Source: Shewanella baltica | GTDB lineage: Bacteria > Pseudomonadota > Gammaproteobacteria > Enterobacterales > Shewanellaceae | DNA: 64,000 nt | Assembly: GCF_900456975.1 (NCBI RefSeq) | Contig: NZ_UGYM01000002.1 | Location: 4,712,001-4,776,000 of the forward strand | Reading direction: 5' to 3' | Part shown: piece after piece, positions 17,425 to 26,476 of the stretch | Position numbering within the stretch: position 1 is the first letter of the stretch | How the letters are laid out: every line of letters begins with the position of its first letter | Translations under genes and position numbers: made by a program | Notes under the pieces: model-generated | Databases searched by the model: none | What the model was told of the DNA's origin: nothing | The model's input: the letters and a program-made list of their open reading frames with translations, nothing else

Positions 17425-19344
17425 ATGAAGCTTAGCTGCGTACGCTTATCCAACTTCCAAAGTTTTGGACCTACTTCAACTGAACTAAATCTCGAAAATT
17501 TAACCTTTCTTATTGGCTCTAACGGTTCGGGGAAAACAGCAGCATTGCAAGCTCTCTGCAGAATGTTTGCTCTTGACCCTTCAGTACGTCGAATTAAAAA
17601 ATCTGATTTCCATGTACCATACGACGAAATCGAAATTCCGGACGAACGAAACCTTTGGATTGAAGCAGATTTTCAATTTTCCGAACTTAATGATGAAGCA
17701 GGGAATACAACTGTAGCCCCTCACTTTGGTCACATGAGGCTTGATGATGGTGACGGAATTCCGCGAGTTCGCTTTAGGTTAGAAGCATCAATTGGGGTTG
17801 ATGGTGACATCGAGGAGTCTTTTGTTTATGTACACGATCTAGATAAGCATGGACATCCACTCTCTACAGCAAAAGTTAGACGAGGTGAACGCAATCTAAT
17901 TCAGCTTCATTATCTACCAGCACGTCGTGATCCAGCTGAGCATATCACCTTCGCTACAAATGCTATTTTAGGACGGCTTCTAAGAGCCGTAAATTGGGAA
18001 GGAGAGAGGGAAGCTATAAAAGAGCACACAGAGCAAATAAGCCAAGATCTCGCTGCAAATACTTCCGTAAATGCTCTTAGTAATAGCATAAAAAGTTCAT
18101 GGGCAAGCTTACACAAAGGTGAGTTTTTTAAGGAGCCAAAAATAACTTTTGTTGCCAGTGAAATTGAATCACTTCTGCGTCATCTTTCCATTTCATTCAC
18201 CCCTGGACATGATGAAACTCTGGTAGACTTTTCGCGCTTGAGTGACGGACAGAAGTCGATGTTATATTTATCTCTCGTTTTATCATCTCAAGTCATTGGC
18301 CGCGCGGCCTTGAATGGTGATAACTCCTTTGACCCAGATAAGTTACGCCCCCCAGTTTTCACGATTGTTGCGGTTGAAGAACCTGAAAATAGCTTATCAC
18401 CACATTTCCTCGGTAGAATTGTAAGTGCTTTGAAAGAAATGAATTCCAATGGAGATGCTCAGGCATTGATTGCTACCCATGCACCTTCAATGCTAAGAAG
18501 AATCGAGCCAAAGCAAATTCGATATCTTCGACTAAATACAAGTAGACACACTACTATTTCAAACATCAGTCTTCCTGATTCCGAGACTTCAGGAGACGCA
18601 CATAAATTTGTTACGCAAGCAGTAAAAGCATTTCCTGAAATTTATTTTTCTCGACTTGTTGTGCTGGGTGAAGGTGATAGTGAAGAAATTGTTCTTCCTA
18701 GATTAATGGAAGCCAAAGGAGTACCTGTTGACGAATTTGCTATAACGGTAACGCCTTTAGGTGGCCGACATGTTAATCACTTCTGGCGTTTACTTGAAGG
18801 TTTAAACATCCCTTACGTTACTTTATTAGACCTTGACATGAGTCGGTTTAATGGAGGGTGGGGACGAGTGAAAACTTGTAATGAACAGTTAAAACTACAC
18901 AATCCAGCACAACAATTAACCGGCGACTTCGTAAATATTCCAGCGTGGGATAGTGAACAATATAAAATCAAAAACTATCTGATATATCTTTTGGAATTAG
19001 AAAAGCGCGGCATTTTTTTCTCTTATCCAATGGATCTTGACTTAGCGATGCTGAAAGCCTTTCCTAATGCATTCAAGGTACAGGCAATAAACCAGATAGA
19101 ACCTGAAGAAAGCACGATTAAAGCTGTACTTGGTAAATCCCGTACAGATGCTTCTGAGTATGAGGAAGATGAAAGGAAGTTATTCGTCACATATCACAAG
19201 CTATTCAAGCTTGGCAGCAAACCAGCAGTGCATATTGATGCACTGTCCAACATTTCCAATACACAGCTTCTTGCCTCAATACCGCCGTCATTAGGCCGAT
19301 TAGCAGACGCCGTTATCGCTAAACTAGCGGAGTTACCAGAGTGA
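17425..19344 (+). CDS. gajA: GajA-like OLD-family ATPase/TOPRIM endonuclease (Gabija)
   Basis: The start at ATG 17425 follows GGGA at a suitable distance and gives the usual MKLSCVRLSNFQSFG opening; an alternative ATG lies at 17413. The 639-residue protein has an ABC/SMC-like ATPase: Walker A GSNGSGKT (31-38), signature-like LSDGQKSMLYLSLVL, Walker B VAVEEPENSLSPH near 315, and a histidine switch in ATHAPSML. A TOPRIM nuclease domain follows, with VLGEGDSEEIVLPRL near residue 414 and the metal-binding LLDLDMSR near 469. In Gabija, GajA nicks DNA when nucleotide levels fall and works with the helicase GajB, encoded here with a 4-base overlap. All key residues look intact. Confidence 0.88.
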   Translation: MKLSCVRLSNFQSFGPTSTELNLENLTFLIGSNGSGKTAALQALCRMFALDPSVRRIKKSDFHVPYDEIEIPDERNLWIEADFQFSELNDEAGNTTVAPHFGHMRLDDGDGIPRVRFRLEASIGVDGDIEESFVYVHDLDKHGHPLSTAKVRRGERNLIQLHYLPARRDPAEHITFATNAILGRLLRAVNWEGEREAIKEHTEQISQDLAANTSVNALSNSIKSSWASLHKGEFFKEPKITFVASEIESLLRHLSISFTPGHDETLVDFSRLSDGQKSMLYLSLVLSSQVIGRAALNGDNSFDPDKLRPPVFTIVAVEEPENSLSPHFLGRIVSALKEMNSNGDAQALIATHAPSMLRRIEPKQIRYLRLNTSRHTTISNISLPDSETSGDAHKFVTQAVKAFPEIYFSRLVVLGEGDSEEIVLPRLMEAKGVPVDEFAITVTPLGGRHVNHFWRLLEGLNIPYVTLLDLDMSRFNGGWGRVKTCNEQLKLHNPAQQLTGDFVNIPAWDSEQYKIKNYLIYLLELEKRGIFFSYPMDLDLAMLKAFPNAFKVQAINQIEPEESTIKAVLGKSRTDASEYEEDERKLFVTYHKLFKLGSKPAVHIDALSNISNTQLLASIPPSLGRLADAVIAKLAELPE

Positions 19345-21011
19345 TTAGACACGATAACTGGAAACCTGCGGATGGGCTAACTCTTGAACCAAATGCTGAA
19401 CGAGCAGTAAAAGAATGCGAAAAAAATTTAGCCCTAACAGCAGGTCCTGGTGCTGGTAAAACAGAAATGCTTGCTCAGCGAGCTGACTTCTTACTCCGAA
19501 CAGGCACTTGCCGCTATCCGAAGCGAATTTTGGCAATTTCATTTAAAGTTGATGCCAGTTCAAACCTAAAAGATCGGGTAACTCGCAGGAGTGGAGATGA
19601 ATTATCATCTCGATTTGATAGTTACACGTTTCATGCATTTGCTAAGCGAATTATTGACCGTTTTCGCCCCATACTCACAGGCATCTACACGTTAGATTCA
19701 GAATATACCATTGGAAGTCCTAGAACGCCTCAGAAGCAAATAGAATTTGCAGATTTGGTTCCATTAGCAACTCGTATCCTCCAAAGTTCTGCTGTAGCTA
19801 GAAATGCCATAAGACAAACATATACTGATGTGTTCTTGGATGAATTTCAGGATTGTACAGATATTCAGTATGAGTTTCTAAAAATAGCTTTCCAAAGCAC
19901 AACAATTCGATTAACAGCTGTTGGAGATACGAAGCAAAAAATTATGGGGTGGGCAGGTGCGCTTGATGGGATTTTTGTCACTTATGCTCAAGATTTTCAA
20001 GCATTACCATTAAACATGTATCGTAACTTCCGCTCAAAGCCACAGCTTCTTCGGTTACAAAACGAAATCATCCGGACACTAGATCCTGCCTCGGTGATGC
20101 CGAATGAACTCATTGTTGGCAATGAAGGAGAAATACGAGCATTTCAATTTGAAACAAGCCAACGTGAAGCTGAATATCTAGCCGAACAAATTCAAAATTG
20201 GATAATCGTAGATAATATCCCTCCAAACGAGATTGCTATACTCATACGAAATCAACCACATTTATATGCCCAACATCTAATACCTGCGCTGCGAAATAGA
20301 CAAATACCTTTTAGAAACGAGCAAGAATTACAGGATATAACTGTGGAACCTGCTGCCCGCCTCATTGTCGATTTCCTTCTTTGTACTTTTGGTAAACGTG
20401 AACCCGCAGCTTGGTTAAGGCTAATGAACCAATTGATCCCATTTACCGATGACGAAGAAGAGCAGGATAAATATCAGCAAATCTGGCTTAACTTCATTCA
20501 ACGCCAGCGGAAAAGAATTAGGGAAAACCCAATAACAATAGATAACCAAAGTCGTTGGCAAAGTGTTCAAAGTTTTATTGAACTTGTCGGTATTGAAACA
20601 ATGACAGCACTTTCACATGACTACGAAACAGCCTCTCGTCTAAATGAAGTTCTAAGGGCAACATTTAATAAGTTAGATGAAACCTTGGCTTCAGGCCTGA
20701 CACTACTTGAAGCACTTTGCCAGTTTACAGATGATCAATCAGTAAGAATATTGACCTCACACAAAAGTAAAGGGCTAGAGTTTGATACTGTAGTACTTTT
20801 AGGCATCGAAAATGAATGTTACTTTGGGGCCCCTCAAGAGAACCTATGTACCTTTTTTGTTGGAGTTTCCAGAGCTAAATGTAAGCTATTGTTAACATTT
20901 GCAAAAGAGCGAATACGGCCAGAAGGCTTTTCTGGTCGGTGGAGTGAACAAAGAACACTTGTTAATGAGTATGCTGGTTATGTCAGGCCATTTTTATCTA
21001 ACAATAACTAA
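19341..21011 (+). CDS. gajB: GajB-like UvrD/Rep-family helicase (Gabija)
   Basis: A 556-residue superfamily 1 helicase starting at GTG 19341, overlapping the gajA stop as GTGA, so translation is probably coupled. Motifs: Walker A TAGPGAGKTEML near 32-43, motif II LDEFQDCTD near 170, motif III GDTKQKIMGWAGA, motif V TSHKSKGLEFDTVVLLG and motif VI FFVGVSRAKCKLLLTF. The length matches GajB, which is shorter than housekeeping UvrD (about 720). In Gabija the helicase senses DNA termini or unwound DNA and stimulates the nuclease. Confidence 0.88.
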   Translation: MIRHDNWKPADGLTLEPNAERAVKECEKNLALTAGPGAGKTEMLAQRADFLLRTGTCRYPKRILAISFKVDASSNLKDRVTRRSGDELSSRFDSYTFHAFAKRIIDRFRPILTGIYTLDSEYTIGSPRTPQKQIEFADLVPLATRILQSSAVARNAIRQTYTDVFLDEFQDCTDIQYEFLKIAFQSTTIRLTAVGDTKQKIMGWAGALDGIFVTYAQDFQALPLNMYRNFRSKPQLLRLQNEIIRTLDPASVMPNELIVGNEGEIRAFQFETSQREAEYLAEQIQNWIIVDNIPPNEIAILIRNQPHLYAQHLIPALRNRQIPFRNEQELQDITVEPAARLIVDFLLCTFGKREPAAWLRLMNQLIPFTDDEEEQDKYQQIWLNFIQRQRKRIRENPITIDNQSRWQSVQSFIELVGIETMTALSHDYETASRLNEVLRATFNKLDETLASGLTLLEALCQFTDDQSVRILTSHKSKGLEFDTVVLLGIENECYFGAPQENLCTFFVGVSRAKCKLLLTFAKERIRPEGFSGRWSEQRTLVNEYAGYVRPFLSNNN

Positions 21012-21324
21012 ATTAAATAGTGACTTATGATATACGATGGGTTTGCTTACAATGACAGCATGAAAGATACAATTAAACTCTAATACTACGTTGCTTACTT
21101 GAAAAATTGTGACGACTACTTGGAAAATCATTAATGATTAAGCTTCTGGAAAATGGTATGTTGATATCTACATTTTTAGGAAAAATGACCGCCAAAACTC
21201 ATTTTTCTGGAAAACACACACACGCCTTGCAGTTAAAGGCTTTACAGAAATCCTCCAGATTCAACGTGTGGCAGTATCATGTTACCATGAGGTAAAAGCG
21301 ATTTTCGCTTTGATTTCATCATAT

Positions 21325-21350
21325 TTAGGGCCAGCTAATGCTGGCCCTAA
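21325..21350 (+). terminator. Strong hairpin after the Gabija genes
   Basis: An 11-bp perfect stem (TTAGGGCCAGC and its complement) with a TAAT loop lies about 315 bases after gajB. There is no long T-run, so it may be a Rho-independent-like or processing hairpin, or mark the junction of the island with core genome. The rest of 21012-21476 holds no gene I can support. Confidence 0.5.
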
Positions 21351-21476
21351 TTGATCATAGATAGCATAAAATCATTAACTCTCACGCGACTTTCCTATAA
21401 TCTCGACTGAGTACTTTGCATTTTAAACACACAGCGCGGTTATCGCTGCGCCACTGTAATCGGGATGAATAGCGTA

Positions 21477-21677
21477 ATGCTTAAAGAACTCGCGTTCGAT
21501 GGTTTGTTATTTAGTCCATTAATTATCTTTATCCCCTTAGCTTTTCTGCTTTCCTGCATCACTCGCTTGGTACTCTATCAAACTGGGCTCTATCACAAGC
21601 TGTGGCGCGAAGCTTGGTTCGAAGTTGGGCTGTTTATCTGCTATCTGGCGTTGGTCATTTACTTGCTTGGGAGTTGA
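21477..21677 (+). CDS. aaeX: AaeX-like DUF1656 small membrane protein
   Basis: A 66-residue protein with two hydrophobic segments (about 11-30 and 46-63) and the DUF1656 pattern FSPLIIFIPLAFLL, then GLYHKLWREAWFEVGLF. The start at ATG 21477 gives the family-like MLKELAFDGLLFSP; an upstream ATG at 21465 has no room for a ribosome site. DUF1656 proteins stand first in operons with a HlyD-type adaptor and an FUSC-family exporter, as in aaeXAB of E. coli. The adaptor gene starts 6 bases later. Confidence 0.82.
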   Translation: MLKELAFDGLLFSPLIIFIPLAFLLSCITRLVLYQTGLYHKLWREAWFEVGLFICYLALVIYLLGS

Positions 21678-21683
21678 TTGTTC

Positions 21684-22547
21684 ATGGGAAAAATCTTTCG
21701 TATCAGCCTCACCCTCATTGTGGTCGCGGTTGCAGGTATAGCCGGACATTGGATATGGTCACACTACCTTTATTCTCCTTGGACTCGCGACGGCCGAGTT
21801 CGCGCCGAAATCATTACCATAGCGCCAGATGTGTCCGGTTGGGTGAACCAACTGAATGTAAAAGACAATCAAATCGTCAATAAGGGTGATGTGTTGTTCA
21901 CTGTGGACGATACCCGCTACAAGGCCACGATTGCCGAATTGAATGCCAAAGCGGAAAGCCAAAAATTGGCATGGGAACTGGCAAAACATAAGTACAAACG
22001 CCGTATCGGTTTGACCAATGACAACTTGGTCAGCAAAGAAACCTTCGACGAAGCCTTTATCAATACCGAACTGGCAAGAACCAGTTATGAACTCGCACAG
22101 GCGCAATTGAATACCGCCAAAATTGACTTAGCGCGGACACAAATTCACGCTCCCGAAAATGGCACGCTGATCAATTTAAGTCTGCGCAATGGCAACTATG
22201 TCAGCAAAGGCAACTCGGTATTTTCGCTGGTCAAACAAGATTCTCTCTATATCACAGGCTATTTTGAAGAAACCAAAATCCCCTTGGTTCACATAGGTCA
22301 AAACGCCAATGTCAGCCTTATGAGTGGCGGTCACGTCTTGCATGGCAAAGTGACCAGCATAGGTAAAGCAATCGCCAATACCAATGTCACTACTAATGGA
22401 CAGTTATTACCGCAAATCGGCCAAACCTTTAATTGGGTAAGATTGTCGCAGCGTATTCCGGTCGATATCCAGCTAGATAACATTCCTAAGGACATAGAGC
22501 TGAGCGTCGGCATGACAGTTTCCATCCAGCTACAGACTGACCAATAG
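21684..22547 (+). CDS. aaeA: AaeA-like periplasmic membrane-fusion protein
   Basis: A 287-residue HlyD/EmrA-type adaptor. One N-terminal membrane anchor (about 7-27) is followed by YSPWTRDGRVRAEIITIAPDVSGWV, the barrel/lipoyl segment typical of this family. A short coiled-coil hairpin spans about 75-145 and is followed by the second lipoyl half, APENGTLINLSLRNGNYV. It should link the FUSC exporter to an outer-membrane channel for export of small aromatic or organic acids or other toxic compounds. The substrate is unknown. ATG 21684 is preferred to an in-frame TTG at 21678. Confidence 0.88.
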   Translation: MGKIFRISLTLIVVAVAGIAGHWIWSHYLYSPWTRDGRVRAEIITIAPDVSGWVNQLNVKDNQIVNKGDVLFTVDDTRYKATIAELNAKAESQKLAWELAKHKYKRRIGLTNDNLVSKETFDEAFINTELARTSYELAQAQLNTAKIDLARTQIHAPENGTLINLSLRNGNYVSKGNSVFSLVKQDSLYITGYFEETKIPLVHIGQNANVSLMSGGHVLHGKVTSIGKAIANTNVTTNGQLLPQIGQTFNWVRLSQRIPVDIQLDNIPKDIELSVGMTVSIQLQTDQ

Positions 22548-22552
22548 TCATT

Positions 22553-24625
22553 ATGACGCTGTTACTGAAGAGTTTATTCTTTCCAGACCGACGAACCCTC
22601 ATCTTCGCGATTAAAGGCGTGATTTCGATGGCGCTCGCCTTATATGTGGCCATGTTCTTAAATCTAGAACGGCCATATTGGGCGCTGGTGTCGGCGGTAT
22701 TTCTGCAAATCCGCCCCGAAAGTGGACTCGTGATCGAAAAGGGCTTATGCCAAATCGGCGGCACCTTAGTCGGCGCGCTCGCGGGGATTGCCATACTCAA
22801 CTGGTTTACGCCCTATCCCGAACTCGCCTTAGGATTACTCGCCTGCTGGATAGGGCTAAATTCTGGGTTATCGGCCATGGTGCGCCAGCAAAACTTTGTC
22901 TATGCCTTTGCTATGGCGGGCATGACCGCCTGCTTGATAGTGCTCATTGTGATGGCAAGCCCGAGCACGGCCGATAGCGCAAAAATATTCGATGTGGCGC
23001 AGTCGAGGATCAGCGAGATTGTTGTTGGGGCGATATGCGCCGTCTTGGTCAGCTCGCTACTTTGGCCGACCAAGGTAAAACATAGTCTGCAACTGCATGC
23101 TAAAAACACAATTAATCATACGCTTAACTATCTTGCATTAGAACTCGATTTACAGGGGGAACATGCGAGTCGCCATGAACATATCGACACGATTATGGAG
23201 TCAGTATCGGCGCTGAGTGACGATTCCAGTGCGGTGATTTATGAAGGCCCCGAAGGACGCGGGCAGAGCCATGCGGCGAACTTTCTCTGCAATAAAACCC
23301 TTTCGCTATTGGCGGCAATCCAAATATTTGGCCGGCTGCAACGTAATCATTCCCATCTTGTTAGCGAACCACTCGCTAAATCCTTAGCCAATATGCGCAG
23401 TAGTTTTACCTTGATGGCGCAATCCAGTGATTACCAAGAATGCTACAAAATGGCGCGCACCTTGAGGTATCAACTCCAACAAAACCTGATGCAATACCGC
23501 GACCGCGCGCCGTTAGAGACGCGCTTACTCAAAGTTGCGATGGAATTAAGCGCCGATCTGATCATGGTGCTCAAGAGTTATAACGTGCTAACCAGTCATT
23601 CTGCGGTACAGCTCAACGCGCCGCCGATGGAGTTTCACCGAGACCCATTAATAGGCGTTACCACGGGCCTGCGCAGCATGGCGGTGTTTGTCATTGGGGC
23701 TTCACTGTGGATTGGCACAGGGTCGAGCGCGGTCCTCATGATGATCCTGCTGCCCGTCGTCTTTTCCATCATGATGGCGCGCCAACCACTGCCGATGTTA
23801 ACCACGATTTTGCGCCGCATTCTTGTCGGCATCACTATCGCTGTGCCCCTCACAGTGTTTTATGCTTTACCTTTGCTGGCACAGAGTAGCGGCGATTTCG
23901 AAATCCTCGTTTTAGTGCTCGCTGGGCCGTTTTTTATTGGCTTACTCGCCTTGGCGAATCGACCGACCTTGCCCTATGGGCTCGGCATTTGCGTGCCGTT
24001 TGCTGTGTTAGTGCAGCCCAGCAACACCATTTCATTTGCGATAGAAAACACCGTCAGCAATGCCTTAGCGATTTTTGTTGGCGTGACTGTGCTGTATTGG
24101 TTGTTTAAATTGATTACCGAACCCAGCCAGCGGTTGATGCAATATCGTCTGCTGCAATCCATCCAAAAAGATCTGGTGCATATCGCGCAGCATGATGATC
24201 CTGATCCTTGGTTTAACGCCCGCATGGGCGATCGACTGCTGCGGATCGCCAGTTATGAAAAAGGCTCGGGCAAGAGTTCGAGGGTATTTACCGATCTGGT
24301 GTTTACTGCACTTAATCTAGGCCATGTGTCGATTCGGATGCGGCGCATGTTGCAGGGCATTTCAGATACGCACTTAAACTTAGGCTTAGAAAATGCACTC
24401 AACCTCTGGCAACACAATTTAGGTCAGGCATTTATCGCCTGCGCCCACGGACAAGTCGCAGAAGAGTTTAAAATCAGCAGCGAGGCCTTATTACAAGCGC
24501 TGGCCCAATGTCCGTTACCCCACGAACAATTCACTATGATTACTGGGATGTTTGAACGCATCACTTTAACCTTCGAACGCACAGCCCACAGTATCGCCGA
24601 GCAGAAAAACACCTCAGAAAAATAG
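22553..24625 (+). CDS. aaeB: AaeB-like FUSC-family inner-membrane exporter
   Basis: A 690-residue protein with two blocks of about six membrane helices (residues about 18-165 and 370-520) separated by a large cytoplasmic domain, the FUSC/AaeB pattern. The first block has LERPYWALVSAVFLQIRPESGLV, a hallmark of aromatic-acid exporters. It starts 5 bases after the adaptor gene, completing a DUF1656-HlyD-FUSC operon for efflux, probably of hydroxylated aromatic acids or similar compounds. No dedicated regulator lies beside it in this window. Confidence 0.88.
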   Translation: MTLLLKSLFFPDRRTLIFAIKGVISMALALYVAMFLNLERPYWALVSAVFLQIRPESGLVIEKGLCQIGGTLVGALAGIAILNWFTPYPELALGLLACWIGLNSGLSAMVRQQNFVYAFAMAGMTACLIVLIVMASPSTADSAKIFDVAQSRISEIVVGAICAVLVSSLLWPTKVKHSLQLHAKNTINHTLNYLALELDLQGEHASRHEHIDTIMESVSALSDDSSAVIYEGPEGRGQSHAANFLCNKTLSLLAAIQIFGRLQRNHSHLVSEPLAKSLANMRSSFTLMAQSSDYQECYKMARTLRYQLQQNLMQYRDRAPLETRLLKVAMELSADLIMVLKSYNVLTSHSAVQLNAPPMEFHRDPLIGVTTGLRSMAVFVIGASLWIGTGSSAVLMMILLPVVFSIMMARQPLPMLTTILRRILVGITIAVPLTVFYALPLLAQSSGDFEILVLVLAGPFFIGLLALANRPTLPYGLGICVPFAVLVQPSNTISFAIENTVSNALAIFVGVTVLYWLFKLITEPSQRLMQYRLLQSIQKDLVHIAQHDDPDPWFNARMGDRLLRIASYEKGSGKSSRVFTDLVFTALNLGHVSIRMRRMLQGISDTHLNLGLENALNLWQHNLGQAFIACAHGQVAEEFKISSEALLQALAQCPLPHEQFTMITGMFERITLTFERTAHSIAEQKNTSEK

Positions 24626-24788
24626 TCAGTTCTCAAACTATTTTTCGCCCCAAAAGCCGCTCTTTTACTGCCACCAAAACCATTTAAATCCAATAGAAGC
24701 TTGATATTTGGCCGATAAAATGCCTTAATATAGCTAGATCACTAACTATATTGGTGATATAAATTCAGTTATCAACCAAGGAGAAATT

Positions 24789-24965
24789 ATGTCTACGGAG
24801 AACCCACCAGAGGAAAATCTCATCTCGCAAGTAGCAAGCTTTACCCGATTACACGCTAAGGAATCAATGCAGTTTATGTGTTTACTTGCAATATTAAGCA
24901 CCTATCTCTTTGTCATTTTGAAACCGAGTATTATTCAAAATAACAAAGCGTTAGGAGAAAAATAA
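24789..24965 (+). CDS. Small membrane protein upstream of putP (58 aa)
   Basis: ATG 24789 has a very good ribosome site (AAGGAG, 6 bases). The 58-residue product has a polar N-terminal half and one strong hydrophobic segment (MCLLAILSTYLFVILKP, about residues 30-46). Its stop is only 3 bases before the putP start, so it is in the same operon. It may be a small accessory subunit of the proline symporter, as small single-pass partners exist for other sodium symporters, but this is inference from position. Confidence 0.7.
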   Translation: MSTENPPEENLISQVASFTRLHAKESMQFMCLLAILSTYLFVILKPSIIQNNKALGEK

Positions 24966-24968
24966 CCA

Positions 24969-26465
24969 ATGAATTACCTCGCTTACATTTCCTTAGCTAT
25001 CTACTTTATCGTTATGCTCGCCATTGGCTTATTCGCTTACAAAAAATCCACCAGCGATGTGTCAGGCTATATTCTTGGCGGCCGTAAGGTAAGTCCACAG
25101 GTCACCGCACTTTCAGCGGGTGCATCTGACATGAGTGGCTGGATGCTAATGGGTCTTCCCGGCGCTATGTTTTTGGTTGGTTTCGAAACCATTTACATCG
25201 CACTTGGGCTATTGATTGGTGCTCTAATCAATTACTTGGTCGTCGCACCAAAACTTAGGGTTTATACCGAGGTGGCGGACAACGCCCTCACTATCCCGGA
25301 GTTTTTTGCTAAACGCTTCGGCAATGCCAACGGCAGTATCCGTATTATTTCGGCCGTGATCATTGTGATCTTCTTTACCTTGTATACCTCAGCAGGTTTA
25401 GTGGCTGGCGGTAAATTGTTTGAGTCAGCATTTGGCCTGAACTACGACATAGGTTTAGTCGTCACACTAGCGGTTGTGGTTTCTTACACCCTGTTAGGCG
25501 GATTCTTGGCAGTGAGCCTCACTGACTTTGTCCAAGGCTGTATTATGTTTGTCGCCTTAGTCTTAGTTCCTGTCGTGGCATATCAAGAATTTACCAGCGC
25601 TGACACTATGTTGAACTTTGCGTATCAGTCGATTCCACACTTCACCGATGCGATGCAAAACGTCACTATGTTAGGGCTTATCTCAAGCTTATCTTGGGGA
25701 CTCGGTTACTTTGGCCAACCGCATATTATCGTGCGTTTTATGGCGATTCGTTCAGTAGCTGACATTAAAACCGCCAGACACATAGGTATGGGCTGGATGA
25801 CAGTGACCATTGTGGGTGCACTGGCAACAGGTCTTGTCGGTATCGCTTACGCCAATAAATTTGGTATGAAGCTGACCGATCCTGAAACCATCTTTATCGT
25901 GTTTTCTGAGTTGTTGTTCCATCCGATCATTAGTGGCTTCTTACTGGCCGCCATTCTGGCCGCGATCATGAGCACCATTTCATCGCAGCTATTAGTGTCA
26001 TCAAGCTCACTCACGGAAGATATCTATCGCGTTATTTCGAAGAAAGAATCTACCGAGAAAGACATGGTGAAAATGGGACGCTTTGGCGTAGCAGGCGTGG
26101 CAATTGTCGCGAGTCTACTGGCGCTCGACCGCTCTAGCAGTGTGCTATCACTGGTGAGTAATGCATGGGCAGGATTCGGTGCCGCCTTCGGTCCGTTAGT
26201 TTTGTTTAGCTTGTACAAAGCGAACCTAACCCACAAAGCCGCGATTGCCGGCATAGTGTCAGGCGCAGCTACAGTGTTGTTTTGGATTTATGCTCCGGTA
26301 TTGGCAGATGGACAAGCCTTAACCACAGTGGTGTATGAAATGATCCCCGGCTTTGCCGTGAGCAGTGTGGTGATTTGGATAGTCTCGTTACTCGATACTG
26401 ATCCCTGTGCCAAAACCACTAAATTATTCCATAAGGCTGGCCGTGTTTTAGCCGAAGACAGATGA
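24969..26465 (+). CDS. putP: Sodium/proline symporter PutP
   Basis: A 498-residue member of the sodium:solute symporter family with about 13 membrane helices. The N-terminal SAGASDMSGWMLMGLPGAMF is the diagnostic PutP sodium-site segment in helix 2. Other family stretches are WGLGYFGQPHIIVRFMAI and STISSQLLVSSSSLTEDIYR. It imports proline with Na+. It is encoded in line with proB and proA, which make proline from glutamate, so uptake and synthesis share one transcription unit. Its stop overlaps an ATG in the proB frame. Confidence 0.95.
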   Translation: MNYLAYISLAIYFIVMLAIGLFAYKKSTSDVSGYILGGRKVSPQVTALSAGASDMSGWMLMGLPGAMFLVGFETIYIALGLLIGALINYLVVAPKLRVYTEVADNALTIPEFFAKRFGNANGSIRIISAVIIVIFFTLYTSAGLVAGGKLFESAFGLNYDIGLVVTLAVVVSYTLLGGFLAVSLTDFVQGCIMFVALVLVPVVAYQEFTSADTMLNFAYQSIPHFTDAMQNVTMLGLISSLSWGLGYFGQPHIIVRFMAIRSVADIKTARHIGMGWMTVTIVGALATGLVGIAYANKFGMKLTDPETIFIVFSELLFHPIISGFLLAAILAAIMSTISSQLLVSSSSLTEDIYRVISKKESTEKDMVKMGRFGVAGVAIVASLLALDRSSSVLSLVSNAWAGFGAAFGPLVLFSLYKANLTHKAAIAGIVSGAATVLFWIYAPVLADGQALTTVVYEMIPGFAVSSVVIWIVSLLDTDPCAKTTKLFHKAGRVLAEDR

Positions 26466-26476
26466 GGCGCGCAGGT

